Origin: Pseudomonas sp. S09G 359
GTDB lineage: Bacteria > Pseudomonadota > Gammaproteobacteria > Pseudomonadales > Pseudomonadaceae
DNA: 64,000 bases
Reading direction: 5' to 3'
NCBI RefSeq assembly: GCF_002843605.1
Contig: NZ_CP025263.1
Coordinates: forward strand, 4,617,501-4,681,500
In this document: piece after piece, positions 46,677 through 55,951 of the stretch
Layout: the number at the start of each line of letters is the position of its first letter
How positions within the stretch are numbered: the first letter of the stretch is position 1
Translations under genes and position numbers: made by a program
The notes under the pieces: model-generated
What the model was told of the DNA's origin: nothing
The model's input: the letters and a program-made list of their open reading frames with translations, nothing else
Databases searched by the model: none

Positions 46677-48158
46677 TTAGCCGATAGCGCCCAGCAGCTT
46701 TTCCCACTCTTTGTTTTCTTTCTTCGACACACCACCAAGCAAATCAAGGGCTTGGCGCAGACGGAAACGCGTCAGGTCCGGGCCGAGAATTTCCATCGCA
46801 TCGAGCACCGACACCGAACTGGCCTGCCCGGTAATCGCAGCAAACATCAGCGGCATGGCATCGCGCAATTTCAGCTCAAGGGATTCAACCACCGCCTGGA
46901 TCGTCGCGGTGATCGCATCCTTCTCCCACTGGCGCAGGCTTTCGAGCTTCCACAGGATCAACTGCATCAACTGGCGAACCTGGTCACCGGAGAGCTTCTT
47001 GGACTCAAACAGCTTGGCGTCCGGGTTCACGCCACCGGCGAAGAAGAAGCTGGCCAACGGTGCGACCTGGCTGAACGTCTCCACCCTGCCCTGCACCAGC
47101 GGCGCGATTTTCATCATGTACTCGGGGTTCAACGCCCACTGCTGTAAGCGCGTGGCGAACTCGTCCACCGGCAGGTCACGCAGCCACTGGCCGTTGAGCC
47201 ACGAGAGTTTCTCGATATCGAAAATCGGCCCGCCCAGGGACACGCGGGACAGGTCGAAGTTGTCGACCATTTCCTGCAGCGAGAACTTCTCGCGCTCGTC
47301 CGGCATCGACCAGCCCATGCGGCCCAGGTAGTTGAGCATGGCTTCCGGCATGAAGCCCATGCGCTCGTAGAAGGTCACCGAGGTCGGGTTCTTGCGTTTG
47401 GACAGCTTGCTCTTGTCCGGGTTACGCAGCAGCGGCATGTAGCACAGCTGCGGCTGTTCCCAGCCGAAGTATTCGTACAGCAGGATCAGCTTGGGCGCCG
47501 ACGGCAGCCATTCTTCGCCGCGCAGCACGTGAGTGATGCCCATCAGGTGGTCGTCGACCACGTTGGCCAGGAAGTACGTCGGCAGGCCGTCGGTCTTCAT
47601 CAGCACTTGCATGTCCATGCGGTCCCACGGAATCTCGACGTCACCGCGCAGCATGTCCGGCACCACGCACACGCCTTCGCTCGGCACTTTCATGCGGATA
47701 ACGTGCGGTTCGCCGGCAGCCAGGCGCTGGGCCACCTCTTCCTTCGACAGCAGCAGCGCGCGGCCGTCGTAGCGTGGGGTTTCGCCCCGGGCCTGTTGCT
47801 CGGCGCGCATCTGGTCCAGCTCTTCAGCGGTGCAGAAGCACGGGAACGCATGCCCCATGTCGACCAGTTGCTGGGTGTACTGCTTGTAGATGTCGCTGCG
47901 CTCGCTCTGGCGATACGGGCCGTGCGGGCCGCCAACGTCCGGGCCTTCCGCCCAGGTAATGCCCAGCCAGCGCAAGGCATCGAAAATCTGCTGCTCCGAC
48001 TCACGGGTGGAGCGCAGTTGGTCGGTGTCTTCGATCCGCAGGATGAATTCACCGCCGTGCTGCTTGGCAAAGCAGTAGTTGAACAAGGCGATGTAGGCAG
48101 TACCGACGTGGGGATCCCCAGTAGGCGATGGCGCAATGCGCGTGCGGACGGTGGTCAT
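46677..48158 (-). CDS. gltX: Glutamyl-tRNA synthetase
   Basis: A 493-residue class I synthetase charging tRNA-Glu. The HIGH-type motif is [19 protein letters not shown] and the KMSKS-type motif is [14 protein letters not shown] 48158 gives the standard length and an N-terminus [14 protein letters not shown]. The open frame upstream passes through a REP doublet and is not coding. The gene lies directly upstream of the tRNA-Glu/Ala cluster on the same strand. Confidence 0.96.
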   Translation of the reverse strand: MTTVRTRIAPSPTGDPHVGTAYIALFNYCFAKQHGGEFILRIEDTDQLRSTRESEQQIFDALRWLGITWAEGPDVGGPHGPYRQSERSDIYKQYTQQLVDMGHAFPCFCTAEELDQMRAEQQARGETPRYDGRALLLSKEEVAQRLAAGEPHVIRMKVPSEGVCVVPDMLRGDVEIPWDRMDMQVLMKTDGLPTYFLANVVDDHLMGITHVLRGEEWLPSAPKLILLYEYFGWEQPQLCYMPLLRNPDKSKLSKRKNPTSVTFYERMGFMPEAMLNYLGRMGWSMPDEREKFSLQEMVDNFDLSRVSLGGPIFDIEKLSWLNGQWLRDLPVDEFATRLQQWALNPEYMMKIAPLVQGRVETFSQVAPLASFFFAGGVNPDAKLFESKKLSGDQVRQLMQLILWKLESLRQWEKDAITATIQAVVESLELKLRDAMPLMFAAITGQASSVSVLDAMEILGPDLTRFRLRQALDLLGGVSKKENKEWEKLLGAIG

Positions 48159-48250
48159 GGCTGGTCTCGAATGGGCGATAAAACTGAAAATTGAAACAAG
48201 GGGCGAATGGTAACACCAGCTTGGGTGATTCTGGCAGACCGAGGTGAAGC

Positions 48251-48357
48251 CATCGGGGGCAAGTCGAATCGTCGCACCGCCCCTCCCACACTTTGATTTG
48301 TGAGCACGGTCAAATGTGGGAGGGGCGGTGCGACGATTCGACTTGCCCCCGATGAGG
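48251..48357. repeat. REP doublet with extended GGTGCGACGATTCGAC arm
   Basis: Inverted halves read CATCGGGGGCAAGTCGAATC and its complement, with CGTCGCACCGCCCCTCCCAC inside. A 16-bp GGTGCGACGATTCGAC block replaces the usual GGCTTGC centre. The same variant occurs at 62100 and in one half of 62333. Confidence 0.9.
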
Positions 48358-48376
48358 CCAGTTGAATCACCACACA

Positions 48377-50392
48377 TCAAACCGCCAACAACCGCTCCCG
48401 CAGCTTGCCAATCTCATCGCGCGTCTGCGCCGCCGCCTCAAACTCCAGGTCCCGCGCCAACTGGTACATCTTCTCTTCCAACTGGCGGATGCGCTTGGTG
48501 ATCTCACTCGGCGAGCGCAATTCGTTCTCGTACTTGGCGCTTTCCTCGGCGGCCTTGGCCATGCCCTTGCGCTTCTTGCTGCGCGAGCCGGGCACGGTGG
48601 CGCCTTCCATGATGTCGGCGACGTCCTTGAACACCCCCTTGGGCGTGATGCCATTGGCCAGGTTAAAGGCAATCTGCTTGTCGCGACGGCGCTCGGTCTC
48701 GCCGATCGCCCGCTCCATGGAGCCGGTGATACGGTCGGCGTAGAGAATCGCCCGGCCATTGAGGTTACGCGCCGCACGGCCGATGGTCTGGATCAGCGAG
48801 CGCTCGGAGCGCAGGAAGCCCTCCTTGTCAGCATCGAGGATCGCCACCAGCGACACTTCCGGCATGTCCAGGCCTTCGCGCAGCAGGTTGATGCCCACCA
48901 GTACATCAAAGGTTCCCAGGCGCAGGTCGCGGATGATCTCCACGCGCTCCACGGTGTCGATGTCCGAGTGCAGGTAGCGCACGCGCACGCCGTGGTCGGC
49001 CAGGTAGTCGGTCAAGTCTTCGGACATGCGCTTGGTCAGCGTGGTGACCAGCACCCGCTCTTCCAGGGCCACGCGCTTGGTGATTTCCGAGAGCAAGTCG
49101 TCCACCTGGGTCAGCGCCGGGCGGATTTCGATTTGCGGGTCCACCAGGCCGGTTGGGCGCACCACTTGTTCAACCACGCGCCCCGCATGCTCGGCCTCAT
49201 AATTACCCGGCGTGGCCGAGACAAAAATGGTCTGCGGGCTGATCCCTTCGAACTCGTCGAAACGCATCGGCCGGTTATCCAGCGCCGACGGCAAACGGAA
49301 CCCGTACTCCACCAAGGTTTCTTTGCGCGAGCGGTCACCTTTGTACATCGCACCGACCTGCGGCACGCTGACGTGGGATTCGTCGATCACCAGCAGGGCG
49401 TCATCCGGCAGGTAATCGAACAGCGTGGGCGGCGCCTGCCCGGATTCACGGCCCGACAGGTAGCGCGAATAGTTTTCGATGCCGTTGCAGTAGCCCAGCT
49501 CCAGGATCATCTCCAGGTCGAAGCGCGTGCGCTGCTCCAGGCGCTGGGCTTCCACCAGCTTGTTGTTGCTACGCAGGTATTCCAGGCGCTCCACCAGCTC
49601 GGTCTTGATCCCCTCGATGGCGCCCATCAATGTTTCTCGCGGCGTCACATAGTGGCTTTTCGGATAGAAGGTAAAGCGCGGTAATTTGCGAATCACCTCA
49701 CCGGTCAACGGGTCGAAGGCCGACAGGCTCTCGACTTCATCGTCAAACAGCTCAATGCGGATGGCTTCCAGATCGGACTCGGCCGGGTAGATGTCGATCA
49801 CATCGCCACGTACGCGGAAGGTCGCGCGGGCAAAGTCCATGTCGTTGCGGGTGTATTGCAGGCTGGTCAGGCGGCGCAGCAGCTCGCGCTGGTCGAGTTT
49901 GTCGCCGCGGTCGACGTGCAGCACCATCTTCAAATAGGTTTCCGGGCTGCCCAGGCCGTAGATGCACGACACCGTGGTGACGATGATCGCGTCCTTGCGC
50001 TCCAGCAACGCCTTGGTCGCCGACAGGCGCATCTGCTCAATGTGGTCGTTGATCGACGCATCCTTCTCGATAAAGGTATCGGAGGACGGCACATAGGCTT
50101 CGGGCTGGTAGTAGTCGTAGTAGGAAACGAAGTACTCCACCGCGTTATTCGGGAAGAACGCCTTGAACTCGCCGTACAGCTGCGCGGCCAGGGTCTTGTT
50201 CGGCGCCAGCACCAACGTGGGGCGATTGGTCTGCGCAATCACGTTGGCAATGCTGAAGGTCTTGCCCGAACCGGTCACCCCGAGCAGCGTCTGGTGCGCC
50301 AGGCCGGCGTCGATGCCTTCGACCAGCAGGCGAATGGCTTCGGGTTGATCGCCGGCGGGTTCAAAACGGGTGACGAGCTGGAAATCCGACAT
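48377..50392 (-). CDS. uvrB: Excinuclease ABC subunit B
   Basis: A 671-residue helicase-like damage-verification subunit of nucleotide excision repair. Walker A is [10 protein letters not shown]. The beta-hairpin region reads [20 protein letters not shown]. Motif DESHV is the DEAD box, and [15 protein letters not shown] lies in the C-terminal helicase domain. The C-terminal UVR motif is [19 protein letters not shown]. No LexA-like box was found upstream. Confidence 0.97.
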   Translation of the reverse strand: MSDFQLVTRFEPAGDQPEAIRLLVEGIDAGLAHQTLLGVTGSGKTFSIANVIAQTNRPTLVLAPNKTLAAQLYGEFKAFFPNNAVEYFVSYYDYYQPEAYVPSSDTFIEKDASINDHIEQMRLSATKALLERKDAIIVTTVSCIYGLGSPETYLKMVLHVDRGDKLDQRELLRRLTSLQYTRNDMDFARATFRVRGDVIDIYPAESDLEAIRIELFDDEVESLSAFDPLTGEVIRKLPRFTFYPKSHYVTPRETLMGAIEGIKTELVERLEYLRSNNKLVEAQRLEQRTRFDLEMILELGYCNGIENYSRYLSGRESGQAPPTLFDYLPDDALLVIDESHVSVPQVGAMYKGDRSRKETLVEYGFRLPSALDNRPMRFDEFEGISPQTIFVSATPGNYEAEHAGRVVEQVVRPTGLVDPQIEIRPALTQVDDLLSEITKRVALEERVLVTTLTKRMSEDLTDYLADHGVRVRYLHSDIDTVERVEIIRDLRLGTFDVLVGINLLREGLDMPEVSLVAILDADKEGFLRSERSLIQTIGRAARNLNGRAILYADRITGSMERAIGETERRRDKQIAFNLANGITPKGVFKDVADIMEGATVPGSRSKKRKGMAKAAEESAKYENELRSPSEITKRIRQLEEKMYQLARDLEFEAAAQTRDEIGKLRERLLAV

Positions 50393-50735
50393 AACGTACC
50401 TCGTGAAGTCACCCCAGACTCGAAACCGCCAGGGACGAAATAGCTCAGCAACCCGCGAATAGTCATCGCAGGTTGCAGGAAAAAACCATGATAGCTGTAG
50501 AAGTGGTGGCGAATGTGACGGGTTTCAAGGCAATCGTCCTATCCGCCGTCTAGGATCAAGGTTGCAATAAGACTAACGGTCAGCAAATAAACCGAAAAAC
50601 TTGGCCGAAAAGCCGTTTCGGTTGTCGCCCTCAGCGGTGAGGGCCTCTATACTAGCTCCCCGTTTGTGCACCGCTCTAGTGCATTCGGCTGGAGCGCGAC
50701 ACGTCCCTCCATTCCCCCATAGAGCTGCCGCAAAA
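50393..50735. promoter_or_regulatory. Divergent promoter region between uvrB and tyrB
   Basis: A 343-bp gap with no gene. Near tyrB, TATACT at 50648-50653 is a plausible -10 box, preceded by a small hairpin GCCCTCA-GCG-GTGAGGGC that fills the spacer. No clear -35 at the right distance could be fixed. Confidence 0.4.
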
Positions 50736-51932
50736 ATGAGCCTGTTCTCCGCTGTCGAAATGGCACCACGCGATCCTATCCTGGGCCTCAACGAAGCATT
50801 CAACGCCGATACACGAACCACCAAGGTCAACCTTGGCGTGGGCGTTTACTGCAACGAGGAGGGGAAGATTCCACTCTTGCGTGCCGTTGCCGAAGCGGAA
50901 GCCATTCGCGTGGCGCAACACGCCGCCCGTGGCTACCTGCCGATCGACGGCATCGTCGCCTATGACCAGGCCGTGCAAAAACTGCTGTTTGGCGCTGAAT
51001 CGCCACTGCTGAGCGCCGGCCGTGTGATCACCGCCCAAGCGGTTGGCGGCACCGGCGCGCTGAAAATCGGCGCTGACTTCCTCAAGCAACTGCTGCCAGA
51101 CGCCGTCGTCGCCATCAGCGACCCAAGCTGGGAAAACCATCAGGCGCTGTTCGAAAAAGCCGGGTTCCCGGTGCAGACCTACCGCTACTACGACGCCGCC
51201 ACCCACGACGTAAACCGCGCCGGCCTGCTCGAAGACCTCAATGCCCTGCCGCCGCAATCCATCGTGGTGCTGCACGCCTGCTGCCACAACCCGACCGGCG
51301 TCGACCTGAGCCCGGCCGACTGGCAAAACGTGCTGGACGTGGTCAAGGCCAAGAACCTGGTGCCGTTCCTCGACATGGCCTACCAGGGCTTTGGCGACGG
51401 CATCCACGAAGACGCCGCTGCTGTACGCCTGTTCGCCGAATCGGGCCTGACTTTCTTTGTGTCCAGCTCGTTCTCCAAGTCGTTCTCGCTGTACGGCGAA
51501 CGTGTGGGCGCGCTGTCGATCGTCAGCGAATCCAAAGAAGAAAGCGCGCGCATCCTGTCCCAGGTCAAGCGTGTGATCCGCACCAACTACTCCAACCCGC
51601 CTACCCACGGCGCGGCGATTGTGGCGGCAGTACTGAACAACCCCGAGCTGCGCGCCCAGTGGGAAGCCGAACTGGCCGAAATGCGCCTGCGCATCCGTGG
51701 CATGCGCGAGCAGATGGTGGCTGAACTGGCCAAGGCTGCTCCAGGCCACGACTTCAGCTTCGTCGGCCGCCAGCGTGGGATGTTCTCCTACTCCGGCCTG
51801 ACCGTTGAACAAGTGACCCGCCTGCGTACCGAGTTTGGTATCTACGCACTGGATACCGGGCGTATCTGTGTGGCGGCGCTGAACCAGTCGAACATCGGCG
51901 CGGTAACAAAAGCGATTGTGCAGGTGCTGTAA
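50736..51932 (+). CDS. tyrB: Aromatic amino acid aminotransferase
   Basis: A 398-residue class I PLP aminotransferase of the TyrB/AspC group, acting in tyrosine/phenylalanine transamination with 2-oxoglutarate. It starts MSLFSAVEMAPRDPILGL. The PLP-binding Asn and Asp regions are HACCHNPTGVDL and VPFLDMAYQGFG. The Schiff-base Lys is in SSSFSKSFSLYGERVG, and Arg386-type in TGRICVAALN. An upstream ATG at 50601 lies beyond the putative promoter and is rejected. A canonical terminator follows. Confidence 0.93.
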   Translation: MSLFSAVEMAPRDPILGLNEAFNADTRTTKVNLGVGVYCNEEGKIPLLRAVAEAEAIRVAQHAARGYLPIDGIVAYDQAVQKLLFGAESPLLSAGRVITAQAVGGTGALKIGADFLKQLLPDAVVAISDPSWENHQALFEKAGFPVQTYRYYDAATHDVNRAGLLEDLNALPPQSIVVLHACCHNPTGVDLSPADWQNVLDVVKAKNLVPFLDMAYQGFGDGIHEDAAAVRLFAESGLTFFVSSSFSKSFSLYGERVGALSIVSESKEESARILSQVKRVIRTNYSNPPTHGAAIVAAVLNNPELRAQWEAELAEMRLRIRGMREQMVAELAKAAPGHDFSFVGRQRGMFSYSGLTVEQVTRLRTEFGIYALDTGRICVAALNQSNIGAVTKAIVQVL

Positions 51933-51951
51933 GCCTTAAACAGGCGATGAG

Positions 51952-51981
51952 GGGGAAGCCATTCATGGCTTCCCCTTTTTT
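51952..51981 (+). terminator. Terminator of tyrB
   Basis: GGGGAAGCCAT / ATGGCTTCCCC stem with a short TC loop and TTTTTT tail. Confidence 0.92.
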
Positions 51982-51992
51982 ATGGGCGAACG

Positions 51993-52345
51993 TTGAGCCG
52001 ATGAGTTAGTTAAACCGATGGATTAGCTGAACCTGTGGATTAGCTGAACCTGCGGCTTAACTGAACCCATGGATTAGCTGAACCCATGGATTAGCTGAAC
52101 CTATGGCTTCACTGAACCTGTGGCTTAACTGAACCTATGGCTTCACTGAACCCGTGGCTTAGCTGAACCTATGGCTTAACTAAACCTGTAGCTTCACTGA
52201 ACCTGTGGCTTCACTGAACCCGTGGCTTAGCTGAACCTATGGCTTAACTAAACCTGTAGCTTCACTGAACCTGTGGCTTCACTGAACCCGTGGCTTAGCT
52301 GAACCTATGGCTTAACTAAACCTGTAGCTTCACTGAACCTGTGGC
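51993..52345. repeat. 17-bp minisatellite with 68-bp higher-order units
   Basis: About 21 copies of a 17-bp unit (CTGAACCTGTGGCTTAA consensus, variable at the 8th-9th and last two or three positions) fill 353 bp. In the second half four distinct units recur as a 68-bp block about three times. The period is not a multiple of three and no gene crosses it. Confidence 0.93.
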
Positions 52346-52366
52346 GAGCGAGCTTGCTCGCGTTGG

Positions 52367-52661
52367 GCTGCGCAGCAGCCCCAAACCCGCCACCTTGAAC
52401 CTCCTGACCAAACGCGGTGCCTGAACAAGGGGCCGCTACGCACCCCAGCGCGAGCAAGCTCGCTCGCCACAAGCAGCGCAGCGCGCGCAAAAAATTCACT
52501 GGGCACAACGCGCTGCGCAGCAGCCCCAAACCCCGCCACCTTGAACTTCCTGACGAAACGCGGTGCCTGAACAAGGGGCCGCTACGCACCCCAGCGCGAG
52601 CAAGCTCGCTCGCCACAAAAGGCGCAGCGCCTGCAAAAAATTCACTGGGCACAACGCGCAG
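52367..52661. repeat. 145-bp tandem duplication containing REP-like arms
   Basis: A block from GCTGCGCAGCAGCC to GGGCACAACGC occurs at 52367-52511 and again from 52512, differing at a few bases. Each copy carries GCGAGCAAGCTCGCTCGCCAC. An inverted counterpart (GTGGCGAGCGAGCTTGCTCG) sits just before, at the end of the minisatellite. Together these form a REP cluster of the AGCGAGCTTGCTCGC type. Confidence 0.88.
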
Positions 52662-52704
52662 CCCCTAGACTGAACCCTGACTGCCCCTTTGCTGTGAGAA
52701 CTCT

Positions 52705-52914
52705 ATGAGAAACGACGACCTGGACCTGCGTGCCGACCGCGACGAGTTGCATGACTACACCCCGCGCACACCGCCAGCCAAACGCCAGAAAAGCCTGGTG
52801 CTGCAAGTAGCGCTCGGCGTGTTCCTCGGTGGCCTTGCGCTGTGGCTGGTGCAGTTGGGCGCGACCGCAATCATGGCAAAATTGGCCATGGGCACCCTGC
52901 AATTCGGCGGCTGA
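52705..52914 (+). CDS. Small single-pass membrane protein
   Basis: A 69-residue protein with a charged N-terminus (MRNDDLDLRADRDEL, then basic KRQK) and one hydrophobic helix at about 32-58 (VLQVALGVFLGGLALWLVQLG). Positive residues before the helix predict a cytoplasmic N-terminus. I do not recognise a function; similar short proteins are common hypothetical entries in Pseudomonas. ATG 52705 follows GTGAGAA, a weak ribosome site. Confidence 0.6.
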   Translation: MRNDDLDLRADRDELHDYTPRTPPAKRQKSLVLQVALGVFLGGLALWLVQLGATAIMAKLAMGTLQFGG

Positions 52915-52924
52915 TGCCCGGCCC

Positions 52925-53491
52925 TCAGTGCAGAGGCCTGTCGAAGTGAATTCTGGAAAAATTGCTTAACCACCAGTACAGCATTGCCAGGCCATAGCCC
53001 GTAAGAAATGACCCTACCGACGAATAGAGCACCTGAATCACTGCGGACTCATAAACGCAGTTGCGCGTGCAGTGAGGCTCTTCGGGAAAGGTCACCGTTA
53101 AGAAGAACACCCCGAAGCCGCCCATTACCACGACAGGCAAGATCGCAAGGTGGCGCCTTCTGTTGACCAATGAGCGCAGAAACAGTGTTCGATAAGGCAC
53201 CCAGCATGCAATCAGCACGGCGTAATACACACTGAACAGCCACGCCAACGCAAAAATCAGCCGCGTGACCTCGGAAAAAAATGACTTTTCAGCCCATGTT
53301 TCGATAGACGGCAGCGTTTGCGCCAACCCACTGACTAAAGCGTTAGCCCACGTCAGCTTGAGAAAATCCGCGCTCCACCCGCCAAAGACCACGATCGATG
53401 TAAACAGCAACGGAATCCAGGCAATCGGTCGCCACAAAAATTGATCATCCGTGGGCACCTGAACCAGGCTCGAACCAGGTGGTTTGTCCAT
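52925..53491 (-). CDS. Four-helix membrane protein, unknown function
   Basis: A 188-residue protein with four likely membrane segments: WIPLLFTSIVVFGGW, LIFALAWLFSVYYAVLIACW, LAILPVVVMGGFGVFFLTV and VLYSSVGSFLTGYGLAMLYW. Two Cys in CTRNC sit in the loop after the third helix and may be periplasmic. ATG 53491 (MDKPPG) is preferred to a TTG at 53518. I do not recognise a family. It is convergent with the small membrane-protein gene and downstream of, but separate from, the LysR gene. Confidence 0.65.
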   Translation of the reverse strand: MDKPPGSSLVQVPTDDQFLWRPIAWIPLLFTSIVVFGGWSADFLKLTWANALVSGLAQTLPSIETWAEKSFFSEVTRLIFALAWLFSVYYAVLIACWVPYRTLFLRSLVNRRRHLAILPVVVMGGFGVFFLTVTFPEEPHCTRNCVYESAVIQVLYSSVGSFLTGYGLAMLYWWLSNFSRIHFDRPLH

Positions 53492-53552
53492 TCGCGGATC
53501 GCTCTCAAGGGGTGACAACGACGAGCGTAGACCAGAATCACTGAGCCTTCCC

Positions 53553-54443
53553 TCACACCCCCTCGCGAATCGCCCCGCGCTCCTCCAGCAACTTCACAAA
53601 ACTGCTCAAGCTCTGCGACACCGTCCCCCGCCGCCAGATCAGCCAGGTGTGCAGGATGCGAAAGTTGTCCGCTAACGGCCACACGCTCACCGCCGCGAAG
53701 CCCGGCATGTTTTCCAGCATGCTGCGCGGCATCAGCGCCAGGCCGGCACCGGCGCTGACGCAGGCGAGCATGCCGTGGTAGCTCTCGATCTCGAAGATCT
53801 TGCCCGGCATCGCACCATCCTGTGAGAACCAGCGCTCGAAATGGTGCCGGTACGAGCAGTTCGAGCGAAACGTATAGATGTTTTCGCCATTCACATCCTG
53901 CCCGCGGTTGATCGGCGCGTGATGCAGCGGCGCGATCACGACCATTTCCTCTTCGAACACCGCCACGCCTTCCAACGTCGAGTGCAGCACCGGGCCATCG
54001 ACAAAGGCCGCCGTCAGGCGCCCCGACAGCACGCCTTCGATCATGGTGCCCGATGGCCCGGTGCTCAGGTCCAGTTCGACCTTGGCGTGCTTCTGGTTGT
54101 ACGCCGCCAGCAACCCCGGAATGCGCACCGCCGCTGTGCTTTCCAGCGAGCCGAGGGCAAATGCGCCCTGGGGCTCCTCCCCCGCCACCGTGGCCCGGGC
54201 TTCTTGCACCAGGTCGAGAATGCGTCGCGCATAACCGAGGAAATTCCACCCGGCAGGCGACAGGCGCAGGCGGCTTTTCTCGCGAATGAACAACTCCACG
54301 CCCAAATCCTGCTCCAGTTGCTTGATGCGCGTGGTCAGGTTCGACGGCACCCGATGAATCAACTGCGCGGCGGCGCTGATGCTGCCTTGCTCGGCAACGG
54401 CCTTGAAGATTTCCAGCTGCACCAGATCCAAGTCATTCTCCAA
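53553..54443 (-). CDS. LysR-family regulator, PtrR (YneJ)-like
   Basis: A 296-residue LTTR. Its N-terminal [19 protein letters not shown] and [21 protein letters not shown] follow the wording of E. coli PtrR/YneJ, the regulator of putrescine-derived succinate-semialdehyde dehydrogenase. The divergent partner here is exactly such a dehydrogenase, matching the yneJ-yneI (ptrR-sad) pair. The 91-bp intergenic region includes the AT-rich TTAATATTATTC, a plausible LTTR site. Identity as PtrR is strong by pattern and synteny but not proven. Confidence 0.87.
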   Translation of the reverse strand: MENDLDLVQLEIFKAVAEQGSISAAAQLIHRVPSNLTTRIKQLEQDLGVELFIREKSRLRLSPAGWNFLGYARRILDLVQEARATVAGEEPQGAFALGSLESTAAVRIPGLLAAYNQKHAKVELDLSTGPSGTMIEGVLSGRLTAAFVDGPVLHSTLEGVAVFEEEMVVIAPLHHAPINRGQDVNGENIYTFRSNCSYRHHFERWFSQDGAMPGKIFEIESYHGMLACVSAGAGLALMPRSMLENMPGFAAVSVWPLADNFRILHTWLIWRRGTVSQSLSSFVKLLEERGAIREGV

Positions 54444-54534
54444 TCGTGAACGTATTGCTTAATATTATTCAGTTTCCATAAAAGATCCAGCCCCGTACGC
54501 TGAACCCATTCCACTCATTCAGCAGGACGGTGCC

Positions 54535-55926
54535 ATGAACGCTATTTCCCCCCAGACCCACGCCCTGTCGATCAACCCCGCCAATGGCGAAACGGTCGGC
54601 AGCTACCCGTATGAAACCGCGTCGCAACTGGACGCCGCCCTCGACCGTGCCACCGGCGCATTCCGCACCTGGCGCCGCCAGCCAGTCAGCCAGCGTGCCG
54701 AATTGCTGCTGGCCCTGGCCGCCGCCCTGCGCGACCAAGCCGAAGAGATGGCGCAGATGATCACCCTGGAAATGGGCAAACCCATCGCCCAGGCGCGTGC
54801 CGAAATCGAGAAATGTGCGCTGCTCGCCGAATGGTACGCCGCCCAAGGCCCGGCCATGCTGGCGCCGGAACCGACCCTGGTGGACAACGGCAGCGCTCAG
54901 ATCGAATACCGCCCGCTGGGCCCGATCCTCGCCGTGATGCCGTGGAACTTCCCGGTGTGGCAAGTGCTGCGCGGCGCCGTGCCGACCATGCTCGCCGGCA
55001 ACACCTATGTGCTTAAACACGCGCCGAACGTGATGGGCAGCGCTTACCTGATGAAAGCAGCGTTTCAGAAAGCCGGCTTCGCTGACGGCCTGTTCGAAGT
55101 GATCAACGTGACCACCGAAGGTGTGTCCAAGGCCATCGCCGACCCGCGGATCGCCGCCGTGACCCTCACCGGCAGCGTGCGCGCCGGCATGGCCATCGGC
55201 TCCCAGGCTGGGGCTGCGCTGAAGAAATGCGTGCTGGAACTGGGTGGCTCCGACCCCTTCATTGTGCTCAACGACGCCGACCTCGACGCCGCCGTTCAGG
55301 CCGCTGTGATCGGCCGCTTCCAGAACAGCGGCCAAGTCTGCGCCGCCGCCAAGCGCCTGATCATCGAAGAAGGTGTGGTGGAAGCCTTCACCGCCAAGTT
55401 CCTGGAAGCCAGCCGTGCCCTGGTGATGGGCGACCCGACGGCGACCGCCACTTACATCGGCCCCATGGCCCGCTTCGACCTGCGCGACGAGCTGCACGGC
55501 CAGGTCCAGGCCACCCTGGAAGAAGGCGCGACGCTGCTGCTGGGCGGTAACAAAGCAGCCGGCGCCGGCAACTACTATGAGCCGACCGTGCTGGCCAATG
55601 TCACCGACCAGATGACCTCGTTCAAACAGGAGCTGTTCGGCCCCGTGGCCTCAATCATCACTGCCCGCGATGCCGACCACGCTGTGGCCCTGGCGAACGA
55701 CAGTGAATTCGGCCTCACCGCGAGCATTTTCACCACCGATGCGGCCAAGGCGCGCAACATCGCCAATCAGCTGGAGACCGGCGGGATCTTCGTCAACGCG
55801 TTCAGCGTGTCCGACCCTCGGGTGGCGTTTGGTGGGGTGAAAAAGAGTGGGTTTGGGCGTGAATTGTCGCACTTTGGTGTGCGGGAATTCTGTAATGCGC
55901 AGACGGTGTGGCTGGATCGCAAGTAA
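54535..55926 (+). CDS. sad: NAD(P)-dependent succinate-semialdehyde dehydrogenase
   Basis: A 463-residue aldehyde dehydrogenase of the YneI/Sad subgroup, which is shorter than GabD. The general-base Glu lies in VLELGGSDPF. The nucleophile Cys is in NSGQVCAAAKRLI, the oxyanion Asn in MPWNFPVW, and the cofactor loop in TLTGSVRAG. The reaction oxidises succinate semialdehyde to succinate at the end of putrescine/GABA degradation. Divergent from the PtrR-like regulator. Confidence 0.92.
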   Translation: MNAISPQTHALSINPANGETVGSYPYETASQLDAALDRATGAFRTWRRQPVSQRAELLLALAAALRDQAEEMAQMITLEMGKPIAQARAEIEKCALLAEWYAAQGPAMLAPEPTLVDNGSAQIEYRPLGPILAVMPWNFPVWQVLRGAVPTMLAGNTYVLKHAPNVMGSAYLMKAAFQKAGFADGLFEVINVTTEGVSKAIADPRIAAVTLTGSVRAGMAIGSQAGAALKKCVLELGGSDPFIVLNDADLDAAVQAAVIGRFQNSGQVCAAAKRLIIEEGVVEAFTAKFLEASRALVMGDPTATATYIGPMARFDLRDELHGQVQATLEEGATLLLGGNKAAGAGNYYEPTVLANVTDQMTSFKQELFGPVASIITARDADHAVALANDSEFGLTASIFTTDAAKARNIANQLETGGIFVNAFSVSDPRVAFGGVKKSGFGRELSHFGVREFCNAQTVWLDRK

Positions 55927-55951
55927 GCCCAGTCAACGCAAAAGCCTGTGT

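Noticed and set aside
48159..48380. 74-codon N-terminal extension of gltX
   Set aside because: It translates a REP doublet; the known GltX start is at 48158.
50393..50735. LexA box searched for ahead of uvrB
   Set aside because: No CTG-N10-CAG match with suitable flanks was found.
51993..52345. 17-bp array considered as CRISPR
   Set aside because: Units are contiguous with no unique spacers, too short for CRISPR repeats, and no cas genes are near.
52305..52652. Frames of 69-115 codons inside the repeat cluster
   Set aside because: They consist of translated REP and duplication sequence and shift between copies.
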